A DNA stretch of 64,000 bases from Auriscalpium vulgare. Taxonomy: Eukaryota; Basidiomycota; Agaricomycetes; Russulales; Auriscalpiaceae. A program made the position numbers and the translations under genes. Shown here piece by piece: positions 35,067 to 46,432 of this stretch. The DNA lies in assembly GCA_019915015.1 (NCBI GenBank), contig JAHBBC010000021.1, positions 744,001-808,000 of the forward strand, read 5' to 3'. The notes beneath the pieces are model-generated. The model searched no databases. It had not been told where the DNA came from and saw only the letters and a list, made by a program, of their open reading frames with translations. The first letter of the stretch is position 1. Each line of letters starts with the position of its first letter.

Positions 35067-35677
35067 GGGAGGGCCGGGGGGAGGAAGAAAGAAAGGGAGA
35101 GAAAGGGAGGGGGAGGAGGGAGGAGGGAGGAAGGGAGGAGAGGACAGGCAATGGGACGCGCGACGGCTGATCAAAGACAGCGCCGTTGCCAACCGCCTCC
35201 CTAGACCCTAACCTAACCCCGCCGCCCCTTTGCCTCCGCGACCCCGATCACCGCCCCGCCGCCCGCCAGTGCTAGTGCCACCCGCCACCCGCCGCCGCCG
35301 CCGCCGCCCGCTCCGGCGCCGCGCTGGGCTAGCGGTTACGTCTCGGTGTCAGCGACGAGCGGGGTCCTGCCCGCGATCGTCCAATATATCTCGGCAGACC
35401 CAGCTTCGGAAGCCAGGAACCATCCGACGATCAATCCCGCGCCCACCTTGGACATGCGGCTGCCATATCCGTCGCCTGACTCGCGCGCGGTCCCTGGACC
35501 GTTTGCTCCCGTGGACGCTCCGTGGACCCACACGCCCCGCCCCGCCTCGCCCCTACCGCGAGGTTAGGGCCGGCACATGGAAGGTTCTCGAAAGTTCGCG
35601 AGCTCGTCGAGTGCACAGGCAAGCCCTATATCAAGTCCACTTGTCTGCGCAGAGCTGCCAGGACCACCCGAACGACC
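35067..35677. other. Divergent promoter region of RGS gene and STI1
   Basis: The left part is purine-rich on plus (many GGGAGG runs). The right part contains a four-unit heat-shock element just before STI1. No gene is supported. Confidence 0.55.
35580..35597 (+). promoter_or_regulatory. Heat-shock element upstream of STI1
   Basis: The sequence GAAGGTTCTCGAAAGTTC is four perfectly alternating GAA/TTC pentamers, the binding site of trimeric Hsf1. It ends 80 bp before the STI1 start codon. Heat induction of this gene is therefore likely; Sti1/Hop is a known Hsf1 target in other fungi. Confidence 0.85.
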
Positions 35678-37854
35678 ATGGCATCCGTGAGCACCGTGTC
35701 CACACCGTCCACACAGTACGTGCCTTCTGACCATTGACATCCAGGTAGACGCACTCAAGGCAGAGGGCAACAAGGCTTTCTCTGCCAAGCAGTATGATCA
35801 AGCTATAGACCTCTTCTCCAAAGCCCTCGAACTCGATCCCAAGAACCACGTCCTCTGGTCGAATCGCAGCGCTGCCAAGGCCGGCAAACGAGAGTGGGAA
35901 GGCGCATTTGAAGACGCGGACCAGGTGTGGCGTCTCTCATTGTATGCTCGCACACGACACTCAGATCCTGTCAGTGCATCGCGGTGAACCCGACTTGGTC
36001 AAAAGGGTATGCCCGCAAGGGCGCCGCGCTGCATGGTCAGCGCCGCTTTGACGAGGCCATCGCTGTGTATGAGGAAGGTCTGAAACTCGAGGACTCCCCT
36101 GCCCTTCGGAAGGGCCTCGAGGACGTAAAGTCAGCGAAAGGTGTGTTCGCACCGTAGTATCCTGGCTGACAATCACTTGACGCGGTGCAGCTTCTGACGA
36201 ACGCGGTGATGGTGCTGAGGGTCTTGGTCTCGGAAAGATGTTCTCGGATCCCAACCTTTTTGGCAAACTCGCTGCCAACCCGCGCACACAGAAGCACCTC
36301 GCTGACCCGAAGTTTGTCCAAATCGTACGGCTGCTAACAATAGTTGTGATTGTCATATCCTGACCGCGGTCCCTGCAGATCAACGCGATACAAAAGAATC
36401 CAAAACTGGCGGACACCCTGCTACAAAGTGGTGACCCGCGTATGATTGATGTCCTGGGAGCTCTCATGGGCATCGACATGCAAGGGTTCTCCCGCCCGGA
36501 AGGCTCAGATGAACTTCCTCCTGAGGTTTCTGGAAAGGCGTCTACTTCCTCGCCCCCACCTGCTTCATATTCTCCGCCTCAGCCTCCGCCGTCTTCATCG
36601 AAGGTGGCTCCAGCAGAGGACGTCGAGATGACGCCTGCTGAGGAAGACGACGAGGAAGCGGCGGCCAAGAAAGAGGCGGAGGCCGAGAAGAAGCTTGGCT
36701 CGGAGGCATACAAGAAGCGTGATTTTGAGACGGCCGCGAAGCACTTCGCCAAGGCATGGGACGTATGGCCAAAGGACGTCACTTTCTTAACAAATTTGAG
36801 TGGTATGTTGTCTTGCCCACCTCTGAAGCTGCATGCTAACATTGAATAGCCGTCTATTTTGAGCAAGCTGATTATGACAAGGCAATCGAGACCGCGGAGA
36901 AGGCTGTCGAAAGCGGCCGTGAGGTGCGTGTACCTCATCTACACCTTTCCGCACGAGAGCTCACGCACGTCCAAGCTCCGCGCAGACTACAAGCTCGTCG
37001 CCAAAGCATACGGCCGCATCGGCACATCATACTCGAAGAAGGGCGACCTTACCACCGCGGTCAAGTTTTTCGAGAAGTCGCTCACCGAGCATCGCACACC
37101 AGACATTCTCAATAAGCTGCGTGAAGTCGAGCGGCAAAAGGCAGAGGCCGACCGCCTTGCATACATTGATCCGGCCTTGAGTGAGGCGGCGCGCGAGGAG
37201 GGCAACACATTTTTCAAGGAGGGAAAGTTCGCGGAGGCGGTGAAGAGCTACACGGAGAGCATTAAACGTAACCCCACCGATCCACGCGGGTACAACAATC
37301 GCGCACTGGTGTACACGAAGCTCGTGGCACTGCCCGAGGCTTTGAAGGACGCGAACGAGGCCATCAAGGTCGACCCCAAATTTGGTGAGTGAAGAGCTGG
37401 GTCCGCGCTGTCGTACGTGATCTGACACGCGAACAGTCAAGGCGTACATCCGGAAAGCAAGCGTGTTGTTTGCTATGCGCGAGCATACCAAGGCTCTCGA
37501 TGCCATCCAGGAGGCGACAGAGCACGATGACGAGGGCAAACACACGTCTGAGATCCAGCAGCAGATGATTAAGATCAACATGGCGCTGTCGCAGCAACGC
37601 GCTGGGGAGACGGAACAGGAGACGCTCGAGCGCGCCATGCGTGACCCTGAAGTCGCGGCAAGTCCTATTGTCACTAACAAAACAAGTTCTCGGACTTACT
37701 CGTGCATCAGGGTATCATGAACGACCCCGTGATGCAGTCCATATTGCAGCAAGCACAGGGCAATCCGCAGGCTCTGCAAGACCATATGAAGAACCCGGGT
37801 GTGAAGGCGAAGATCATGAAACTCGTCAATGCCGGCGTCATCAAGACGCGATAA
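35678..37854 (+). CDS. STI1: Hsp70-Hsp90 organising co-chaperone Sti1/Hop
   Basis: Sti1 links Hsp70 to Hsp90 during client loading in the cytosol. The start ATG 35678 (MAS) is followed directly by an intron (35687-35744), then VDALKAEGNKAFSAKQYDQA. Three TPR blocks are visible: TPR1 (residues ~1-110), TPR2A starting LGSEAYKKRDFETAAKHF, and TPR2B starting AREEGNTFFKEGKFAEAVKS. Two DP domains flank them: DP1 (LGLGKMFSDPNLFGKLAANP) and DP2 at the C-terminus (ERAMRDPEV, GIMNDPVMQSILQQAQGNP). The carboxylate-clamp pattern KxxGNxxF, NRA and KAYxRK is present. The linker between DP1 and TPR2A is Pro/Ser-rich then acidic. Total length is ~570-580 aa, as expected. It is preceded by a strong heat-shock element and converges with the aldo-keto reductase (220 bp between stops). 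Confidence 0.95.
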
Positions 37855-38074
37855 TTCCAACGTACCGCGACCTGTTAGTATTGTAGCCTTACATTTGGTG
37901 TCAAGTTTTTCGCCTCGGATCTGTGGGAGAAGGAGATAGCGGCGTATGAGCACTGTATCATCATTTCAAACCAATCTAATTGCAGAACTCGTATACATCG
38001 TCTCGTTTATTTCATTCGTAATGAATCTTCAGCTTCAACACCGAGTCGCGAATACGGAGATAGGGCCACAAAGC

Positions 38075-39464
38075 TCAGTTGAACGCCCAAGTCCACTCGT
38101 TCGTGTCAGTTTCTTCAAACGCCTGTCTCGCCCTCCTCGCATACTCGTCCAGCTTCTGAGAGCCTTCCTCCCCGTCCCGCCAGGCCTTGACAGCGCGGTG
38201 CACCTCCGCAGGCGAACTCAGCCCCACCACGGTGGGCATGGGACTCTCCGCACCGCCAGCTGCCTTGACAGCCCACGAAACCGCCACAGCGGGCAGTCCG
38301 CCGGGCCACGTCTGGGCCCTCTTCAACGCTTCCTTCCCGGCTTCCCTCATTGGAGGCGGAGCAGGGTGCCAGTTTGGCGTAGTGGGAGTGAGGAGCCCCA
38401 TGCACAACGGTGACGCGGTGACAAGCTGGGGTATGTGCGCGCGGTGTATGAAAGCGGGGAGGAAGGTGAGCAGGTTGTGATTCTGCAGCGTGAGCTGAGT
38501 GTAGGACATGAGGATGTCCAATGGCTTGTACGGAGGGTTGTTGAGAACGAGCAAGGCGATGCGCAAGAGGGTCGGCAGAGGCAGCCCTAGACAGGCATGA
38601 TGAAAATCAAGACGCCAAACGGTGCAGGCGACGTACCAGAGATCCCAACATGTTTGATCAGCCCTTCGGATTGCATCTTGCGCAGTTCCGCAATGGCATC
38701 AAGGATTTTCTGATCGCCATCTCCGCGTACTTGACTTTCACCGCCCTCCTTCAGCCCATACGCCTCCGCTTGCTCGCCTAGAGCCACCGCGTGCTTACCA
38801 TCCTTCCGAGGCTCGATCGTCGGCGCTACAAACTCAACGTCGTGGAGGTATACGACATCCAAAAACTCCGTATGCAGCCTCTGGAGGCTTCGACGGACAC
38901 TGGCCCGGATTGTCTCGGGCGTGTAGTCGAAGTAGTCTGCGCCGTAGCGTCCGCACTTCGTTACCTGACAGAATCGTCAGCGTGTCATATACAATAACGG
39001 CAAGGCAGCAAACCAGTTGGTACGAAGCACGCGGGAACTCGAGCTCAAGGGCCTTCAGCGCTGTACCCAGGACAATCTCGGAATCATCATAGTACGGAGA
39101 GGTGTCGAAAGTCCGGATACCATATCTGGCTTCGTTGTCAGATATATACGGCGGCACTGAGCAGATGCGGACCTCAAGGCAAGACGTATTGCTCGGAGAG
39201 GTACATCCGTTGTCAGATGTTCGTCGGTGTTGTAGAAGTGAGACCAAGTAGCCGCGCCGAAAGCCAGAGAGGATAACTTATACGGTCCTATTTCTCCCTG
39301 AAGTGCGGCGTTAGGCAGACAAACAACGGAATAACGACACCCCTCCCGGAAGAGATGCGCACCACTAATCGACCGTCCGTGGGAAGGTCATCAGGGCCAT
39401 CTGGAATAGAGTCAAGGGGCGGGAGGTTGATGATGATCTCCGGAGAGCCTAACTCTATACCCAT
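38075..39464 (-). CDS. Aldo-keto reductase (ARA2/L-galactose dehydrogenase type)
   Basis: The enzyme is an NAD(P)-dependent aldo-keto reductase. The subgroup resembles yeast Ara2, which oxidises D-arabinose for D-erythroascorbate synthesis, and plant L-galactose dehydrogenase. The ATG at 39464 starts MGIELGSPEIIINLPPLDS; later exons give LSSLAFGAATWSHFYNTD, then RYGIRTFDTSPYYDDSEIVL. The catalytic tetrad is visible: Asp in FDTSP, Tyr in PYYDDSE, Lys in TKCGRYG and His in VVYLHDVEF. The mid part LRKMQSEGLIKHVGISGLPL and the C-terminal PMPTVVGLSSPAEVHRAVKA complete the barrel. Length is ~390 aa. Substrate is inferred from subgroup resemblance only. The gene lies 258 bp downstream of the NDUFA4-like gene on the same strand. 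Confidence 0.87.
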
Positions 39465-39722
39465 GGCAGAACGAGGTGGTGGTGGTTAGAAAGCAACCTG
39501 CGACTCTCGCATGCCAGTACTTGAGATGCCGCTAAATCATCAATTGATCTTTCCCAAGGATCGGGCCACTGATAGGTCACGAGAGTGCCGCGTGCGTCAC
39601 GCAGTCGAGGAAGGATGGCGAATCGGAAAGAGAAGGTAGTGGAATTGAACTGAGTCTGTGAGTAATACAACGCGAGCGGTCCCCAGCTGTTGTTCGACCC
39701 ATTGCTTTCCCGCGACCGCGCG

Positions 39723-40176
39723 ATCACAGCTTGTCGCGAGACCAGCTGGAGGCGCCAATGAGCACGAGCTGGATACAAACGGCGCGCCCAAGACACACCT
39801 CTTCTCGAACTTCTGGTTGACGGCAACAAGCTTCACATTCTCGTCCTGACCGACGTTGTTCCAGGGTGTTGGGTTTGACTTTGTCCAGACGACTGCAAAA
39901 GATCAAGCGTCTGCGCTGGCAGAGGATGTTGGCTGCTCACCGTTGGGGCCCCGTGCGAGACGGGTGAGATACCAGCTTCCTCCTGCGACGACGACGCCCA
40001 CGACGGCGTAGCTGGATGAAGGCACCATGTTAGAGCGCGGAGCGGGGTGAGCACGGAAGCTCACATGGGGATTGCCTGGAGGACAAGGTGAGCAGACTAG
40101 ACGCTGAATATATGAAGCGAGAACTCACTTCAATGGCAAACCAATGCCTAAGGAAAGTCTTTCTGACAGGCGACAT
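39723..40176 (-). CDS. NDUFA4/MLRQ (B12D) family respiratory subunit
   Basis: Small inner-membrane protein first described in complex I and in animals a subunit of cytochrome c oxidase. Exons 40176-40129, 40075-40065, 40011-39941, 39892-39799 and 39744-39723 sum to 246 nt, 81 aa, the family's size. The sequence shows KTFLRHWFAIE, a single membrane segment IYAVVGVVVAGGSWYLTRLA, GPNVVWTKSNPTPWNNV, and a QKFEKSW-type C-terminus. The second exon is only 11 nt (GCAATCCCCAT) and is needed to join FAIE to AIPIYAV. All joins are in phase. The frame that reads through intron 4 gives a longer, Cys-rich tail and is rejected. Complex membership in fungi is inferred from family knowledge. Confidence 0.85.
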
Positions 40177-40670
40177 GGCAAGAGCGAAGAGTCAGACGGT
40201 GGAGGTTGGCGGGTTGGACGGTGACTCTGAGGGTGTTGACGACGGTGTTGAACGGCTCCCGATATGTCCCACGGTGCGGCTGTGGGCCCGAACGGCGCCG
40301 ACCTCGTGTCCAGCGCTGGCCAGACTCACTCGCATACAAATCGAAGACTGGCATAAATCATAATGACAACGCTGTGCTAAGGGAACGGTCCACACATTGT
40401 CCGAACGTGCAGATGGTACAAAGAAAGAAGGGCCTCAAGCCACCGATATAATCATGAGAACAACAAGATGCGAAGAGGGAGTAAAGACAGAACAATCAAT
40501 GTCATAGTGGATCAGTCGGTCGGCGCGTTTGTATGAGGCATCATCGGGGAGAGCAAACTCGTATCGTGCAGGATTCGTGTAGGACGTTGAAGCGTGGATG
40601 TGGCAACTATCGAACATCGTCAGTCCTGGGACCGAAAGCAACACGATACACGATTCGGGAGAGACGTACT
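40177..40670. other. Intergenic region between two minus-strand genes
   Basis: Promoter of the NDUFA4-like gene and 3' region of the coiled-coil gene. No gene is supported. Confidence 0.5.
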
Positions 40671-43600
40671 TTACATCGCCATCGGGTCATCCGCACACTT
40701 GAGGCACGGAACATTCGGTTCAATGTCGCCGGTCTTCGTCTTCCATTCCTCCTGCATTCGCGTGCGCAGCCTCTCCAGCTGCCTCTCCTTCGACACAAAC
40801 CCCCGCTTGCCCTCTGCTTGCTTGCCCGGCCCAAAGAGCATGGGGAGGAAGGCCTGCGAAGAAGTAACAGGGACAGGCCGGTCATTGACGGAAGACACCG
40901 TGCTCGAGCTGTCACTGTCGGGCACTATGCAGAGCGCCGCGGCAGCAGCCACTGCGACCTTGGAGCTAGAGCGTGAGGACCAAGGAAATGAAGTTATGGG
41001 CATAAGGTTTGCGATGCCCTGAAAAGAAAGAAGAGAGGTAGACGGAGAGCGAGTAGGCACAGTGACACTCGTCACATTTGGTGCCGCACCGTGTTCAGCG
41101 CATCTACGTGGAATGAGATCGGCTGCGTACATAAGACTGCATGAACATCGGACATACTGAACAAAGATCGTGGTTTAGAAAGCGCACCATTGGCGTGAAG
41201 GTTTGAAACGGAAATGGGCATCTCGGCATTGCGTGACGGCACAGCTGAGGGCGACTTGCGTTGAGGTTGGGGAAGAAACGTAGGAGCGATAGTGACGGGT
41301 GGGGCAGGGGGCGAATACCTTGACGCGGTAGGGGACTCCTTTCGAGGCTGGGGAAGGAAGGATGGTCTGGAGATTCCATGTTTCGTGGGCGATGAACTGA
41401 GGGGACTGAAACGTTCCTTGGGCAAGGCAGCGCCTACGGCAGACTTTGTCGGGGTCTCGAAGCGTTTGAGGGACACTGCGCGGGGAATAGCAGATGGTGA
41501 CTTCGTCACGTCAGCGGATTTCCTGATCATTACGGGTGCGTCGGGGAATGCGACAGTCTTCAATTCACTGGTGAAGTCTGGCTGAGTAAACGAGAAGGAA
41601 TCTTCATCTTCTTCCATGAACGTCTCATGGAACGGGATCGTCTTCGAAAGAGATGTAGATGGCGACGGAGTCCGAACGAATTCGGTCGACGACGGGGAGC
41701 CGAAGTCAGCGGGTGGGCTGAACGTAAACCGGATCCCACCCTCCACCTCCTCTCCGACAATCTCGTCAGCCTCGCTGATAACGATGGAGACGTCGGGCTC
41801 TTCCTCAGGCTCCTCCTCTTCGACGACAGCATCAAGACCACTGTGAAGCTCTGCCCTGGCGGTGTGGTTGGGCTCATTGACCTCAACGCCGACGTCGGCG
41901 GGAAGCACGAAGGGAGGTAGATCGTCATCGTCGTCATCGGCACCAAAAAATCCCTTCGAGAAAGCACCTTGTTGAGCGGCTGCAGTGAAAGCACTCATCG
42001 GTGGCGAGTCCTCTAAGTCTTCAAGGCAGCCGAAGAAGCGATCGACCTTCTCCGGCGTACTTTGAACGGGTACAGATGACTTTGAGGGGAACGACCAAGT
42101 CTTGGAGAGTGAAGCACGACGCTCATGGAGAGTGGGCGTGGTAGCGAGTGAAGCTGAGGGAGATGCTGCCACTTGAGCGGAAAGTTGGAGGTGAGATGTA
42201 AGACGCGGACTGTCTCCCAGCGACCCCGAGAAGGAGCTGTCGGGGCTGCCGTAGTTCTCGTCTTCCTCATCCTCGTCTTCGTAGCTAGCGAGGCCGTTCT
42301 CTTCATCAGACATTTGGCCACTCTCGTCCTCTTCGAGGACCACCTTCAGCTCGAGTCCACGAGCGCAGAACCCTTCGTCAATAGACTCAACGTCCGTACT
42401 TGAGCTCTCGGAGTCAATCGACATCATGCCGCGACGACGTGTGAATGGGACAGCCACGTTGTTGACTTTGAAGCCTCCCGGTGTAGGAGTACCAAGAAGA
42501 CCAGCGCTCTCCAATTCCTTCTCCAAGTCGCCACGGCATCTCTTCTCTTCGGCAAGCTCGGATTTCAGCCGTGCAAGCTCGTCTTCTGCGTCCTTCTTAG
42601 CCTGGAATGCTGCCTGAAGGTCCTCATAGTCTGCCTTGATCTTGGAGAAGTCGCCTTGCAGGGCGTTGAGCTTTGACAGCGTTTCCTCCGCAAACGTAGC
42701 TTTCTCTTCCGCGTCTTTCACCGCTGCACGTTTCTCCACCTCCACCAAACCGAGTCGCTCTCGAGAGACCCAAGCTTCTCTCCTCTCCTGATCGACCCTG
42801 CGAGCGAGGAGGCCGGTCTGCTTCTCGAGATCCGACACGCGCATGCGCCAACCTTCCACGTCTCTCTTCAGTTCGTCCCGCTCCTCTTTGAGATCAGCGA
42901 TGAGCTGCAGCATCTCATCACTTGGCTCCGACGTCAAACTGGTACCGCTTTGCGCGGAGACGTCCGAAGTGCAGGAGTCGGGACGGGAGCGAGAACGAGA
43001 ACGAGATGACAGAGCACGTTCCAGGTCGGTGATGCGCGCGACCAAGGCCGCTTGCGATTGATGAAGGAAGCTAGAATGTCTGCCCCAATCACTCTCGGAG
43101 TCCAAGGAAGTCCGCCGTTCTGTGGTGGGGGTGAGTTCTGGCGTGGGCAATCCATGGACGTATTGCGGCACCGAGGGCTTGTATGAAATGCTGCTACGTC
43201 GCTTCGGCTGCTCTAGCGAGTCTGTGGATACCGACGAAAGGCTGTCCGCGCGACTGCTCAACGAAGAACGACGAAAAAGAGCCGTGGAAGGAGCTGTCAC
43301 AGGAGGTAGCACCATGCTCTGTCGTCTCATCGCGATCGTCGCCACTGGGCTTTCCGTGACCGACGGAGAAGCGACCAGGCCTGGAGAAGACGCCAGGGTC
43401 AGGGACTTCAAGCCGCTGACTTTGGGGCTTGGCGAATACGACGGCGTTGGCAAGTCGCTTGCAACGGCAGTTGCTTCGGGCGTTAGAGCAAGAGGCCGGA
43501 GTGTGAGGCCGGTGGGACGATGACGAGCTGGCGATGGAGTGGTGACCGACCCAACCACGGAAAAATGAGTGCTATCCGAAGCCTGTGCATGAGAGGAGTC

Positions 43601-44429
43601 CACAGGCAAAGACGCCACGGCCTCGTTCTCTTTCTCTTCATCCTCGTCATCTTCTTCGACGAGCGTGTGCAGCTGATCCTTGATGGACGACGAGACGATG
43701 TGCTTTCCAAACGACTCGCGTTTGTTGGAAAGGCCGCTAAGACCGGCACCGAAGCCTCCTCCAAGGCCGGGCGGGTAGGATGGCTTGCTCGCTATACGTC
43801 GATGGTCAGCACATAGCCACCAAAAACATGTCGATGACGCTTACGCAGCTCAAACATCCGTCTCTCCAACTCGGGCGTGTTCAATTCAGGGATGTTAACA
43901 GGCGAGAAGACGTCAGCACCCGATTTGCCTTCGAGTGCCCAGAGAGCCCGTCTCCGGATGGAGTCCTTGTCCCCAAGATTGATGTTGTCCTCGCTAAGAG
44001 AAGCCGGCAGGGCAGGAAGAGAAACGCCCATCATCTCCGCCGACTCGCGGCGAGTAGAAACAGACGAACGCCGCCGGTGATGCGAACTTCGCTGACCGGC
44101 CAAAGAAGAATTGGAATGGGTAGAAGCAGAAATTGGAAAGGTAGCGGAGTCACTCGTAGAGTTGGTGGAGTTGGAAAAGCTAAGAGAAGGGCTGGGGGAT
44201 ACGGAGTTGTTGCGAGAGTGGGAACGTGAATGGGAGAGTCTTCTGTTAGAGACGGTGGCATGCGGAGATCCCGCGCTTCCGCCCAGTTTGAAGGACTCAA
44301 ACTGACGGTAGTTGAGCAACGGAAATAGAGAGGCAGCCGTGGACATACCCTGTTCTTGTCGGCAATGGACTCATCATCTCTGATCCTGTTGGTGGCTACG
44401 TTGGTAAGGTCCACAATTTGGGTGTTCAT
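40671..44429 (-). CDS. Large coiled-coil, Ser-rich cytoplasmic protein of unknown function
   Basis: Exons 44429-44349, 44301-43845, 43791-41090 and 41018-40671 sum to 3588 nt, 1195 aa. The family is not recognised. The first ~350 residues are Ser/Arg/Pro-rich and disordered, with many SRSRS and SP sites. Residues ~380-560 form a long coiled coil with heptads (QSQAALVARITDLERALSS, LIADLKEERDELKRDVEGW, ELARLKSELAEEKRCRGDLE). An acidic middle part has runs of Asp/Glu. The C-terminal exon encodes ERQLERLRTRMQEEWKTK and ends in PCLKCADDPMAM. The layout resembles polarity or cytoskeleton scaffolds, but that is only an impression. The last intron (41089-41019, donor GTGCGG) is the one splice that keeps the frame to the C-terminal exon. 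Without it the protein would end shortly after 41,075. Confidence 0.7.
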
Positions 44430-44803
44430 TTTCGTGACAATTTTCGGGCAATGAGTGGACTGGTGCTAGGAATAGCGTGAGGGGGAAATGAAAGGAAGGG
44501 ACCGTCAGACGGTAGACACCCGGGGGCAGAGGATAGAGATGATGGTGGCGACGAGCAAGCGGGCGAAGGCAGGCGAGCGCCTGCAAATCCAACTGGCGAT
44601 CACACGCGCAAACAACCGTGGCATGATCATCCCGCGCAGACAGCGAAAACACAATATATATGCACAGGGCTCTAGCGACACCTGCGGCCAGTACTTCGCC
44701 AGTGCGCTTGGAGACAAGCGTGGATCTGATAGGGACTACCTGCGGACCCTAGGCCTAAACCCATCGTCCCCGTTACCTCCTAGGCCTAAACCCCCATCGT
44801 TCG
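44430..44803. other. Divergent promoter region
   Basis: The region lies between the coiled-coil gene (minus) and the isochorismatase-like gene (plus). A direct repeat TAGGCCTAAACCC occurs at about 44,750 and 44,781, within 55 bp of the plus-strand start codon. An ACAATATATATGC stretch near 44,650 is TATA-like. Confidence 0.55.
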
Positions 44804-45698
44804 ATGAATCCCCCCGTTGTCAAAGTATCGTCCAAGGAGACCGTGTTTTTCGTCTGCGATGTGCAGACCAAGTTCAGTAAGGCTCTTGTTCACCGAGTCT
44901 TTCTCATCCAACCCGCCGCCTCCACAGGGCCCGCTATTTATGAGTTTGGATCCTTGCTATTGACAGCTCGGAAGATGTTAAGAGCCGCAAAGGTAAGCTT
45001 GCACGAGTGAGGAGCCAACTCGCCTCATGTCGCAGCAGATTCTCGAAATACCTGTGGTATATACGGAACAGAATTCGAGAGGTAAGGTTTGCTCATCGGA
45101 CGGCAGGCATACGCTGATGCCGACGACTTCTGGGAAGCTCTTGGACCAACTGCGCCTGAGCTCTTGCCGGAACCATTCAATCTAGGCGATCTTTACCTGG
45201 GCACCATTGAGAAAACCTTGTTCTCCATGGCGACTCCAGACGTACTATCGATCCTCAACAAGCATGGCCTCACTCAAATTGTGCTCTTTGGCATTGAAGT
45301 AAGCACGTCACCAAGAAAATATACCTGCTCCAATTTAATACCTCTCCCGATAGTCCCATGTTTGCGTATTGCAGTCCGCACTTGATCTGCTCGACAGGGG
45401 CTATCGTGTACACGTTATCGCCGACGGCGTATCGAGCTGCAACCCCGGAGAGATCTCAATTGCTCTTGAACGTATGCGACAGGCTGGTGCACAGATCACA
45501 ACGAGCGAAAGTCTGCTCTTCCAGTTGCAAGGTATGCCGGTAGTCCGCGGCCTACGCGCGTTTCATCAACGGCGTGCTGAGTGACGCCGTTTAGCTGACT
45601 CGTCCAAGTCGAACTTCAAAGCTTTCTCTGCCATCATCAAGGACGAAAAGGAGTCTACTCGTGCTTCTATGCAGAAATTGATACGCAGTGCACTATGA
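44804..45698 (+). CDS. Isochorismatase-fold hydrolase (ISOC1/2 type)
   Basis: A small cysteine hydrolase with the isochorismatase fold; substrates of the ISOC subgroup are unknown. Exons 44804-44876, 44928-44992, 45036-45081, 45138-45298, 45354-45531 and 45595-45698 sum to 627 nt, 208 aa. The catalytic triad is visible: Asp in [10 protein letters not shown], Lys in [10 protein letters not shown], and Cys in [29 protein letters not shown] and [19 protein letters not shown] follow as in ISOC1/2. The exon carrying the Cys is spliced at a TAG acceptor (45353). A second in-frame acceptor 21 nt downstream (45374) would delete exactly the SHVCVLQ heptapeptide. The acceptor before exon 3 is a CAGCAG tandem, so one Gln may be optional. 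Family is secure; physiological role is unknown. Confidence 0.88.
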
Positions 45699-45985
45699 AC
45701 TGCAACGATTCGTCCACGACCATGTACATCTCGTTCTCGGACATGGCGGACGGCCGGATCTTCAGCAATTATTTAAGTGCCCTTGCGATGAACTCTCTGA
45801 CGCGTGCATGTTTGAGGACGTTGAACTGAAGGCTTGAATAGTTGAATACTTAAAAGTGCGGGTAGTCCTAAGTAGTCAGGTGACATGTGCCGAGGCAGTG
45901 AGGCCACTGAGGCGGCACACTGGCACGCGGGCAGACTTGCGTTGCACTCACCACCACCACAAGTACCTTCGAATTCATCACTTCA

Positions 45986-46432
45986 ATGCTGGGCAAGCTT
46001 GTGCATCTTGGCTTCGACGCCGTTCTCATCGCAGCCTTCCTTGCCGGCGTCAAGCGCACCACGGGCATAACGTATGTTCTACATTCCTGCCTAGCGTGCA
46101 GCGTTGACAAGCTCTTCCCTTGGATAGACCTGCGCTTCATAGGGTTCCAAATAAGGACATACGACGTGTGTACCATAGTGCTATCTAAACATTGCTGGTG
46201 GCGAGGCTAACATGGTCGAGAGCAGAGATGCTGAGGTCCTATCTGGAATTTGGTGCGTTCATAATCCATACGTCAGCTTCGCCAGTGCATCTCTAACGTC
46301 TTCACAAGGGGAATACGCGTTCGATTTCGCCGTCGTCGTCTTTGGGGTACGTCTTGCCTGCGTCCGCTCCACACTCCTGTGCCCTTGCTCAGCTTTCTGC
46401 AGCGGTCTGCCTCGTTTGAACGCAAGCATTGA
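45986..46432 (+). CDS. DUF1748 microprotein (67 aa, five tiny exons)
   Basis: Exons 45986-46071 (86 nt), 46143-46165 (23), 46226-46252 (27), 46309-46346 (38) and 46403-46432 (30) sum to 204 nt, 67 aa. The product matches the fungal DUF1748 family: MLGKLVHLGFDAVLIAAFLAG, VKRTTGIT, NKDIRQMLRSYLEFGEYAF, and a final FGRSASFERKH. The family is conserved from yeast to basidiomycetes. It has one hydrophobic N-terminal segment, and the function is poorly known (possibly mitochondrial). No single exon but the first would be called by length, and four of the five exons are shorter than 40 nt. Each splice has GT-AG ends and keeps frame, which supports the model strongly. It converges on OST2 (211 bp between stops). 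Confidence 0.85.

Noticed and set aside
35205..35218. CCCTAACCTAACCCC as telomere-like repeat
   Set aside because: Only two imperfect units inside a promoter; not a telomere tract.
39597..39836. Longer C-terminus for the NDUFA4-like protein (Cys/Pro-rich read-through)
   Set aside because: Splicing at 39799/39744 gives the family-typical end and length; the read-through is unlike any member.
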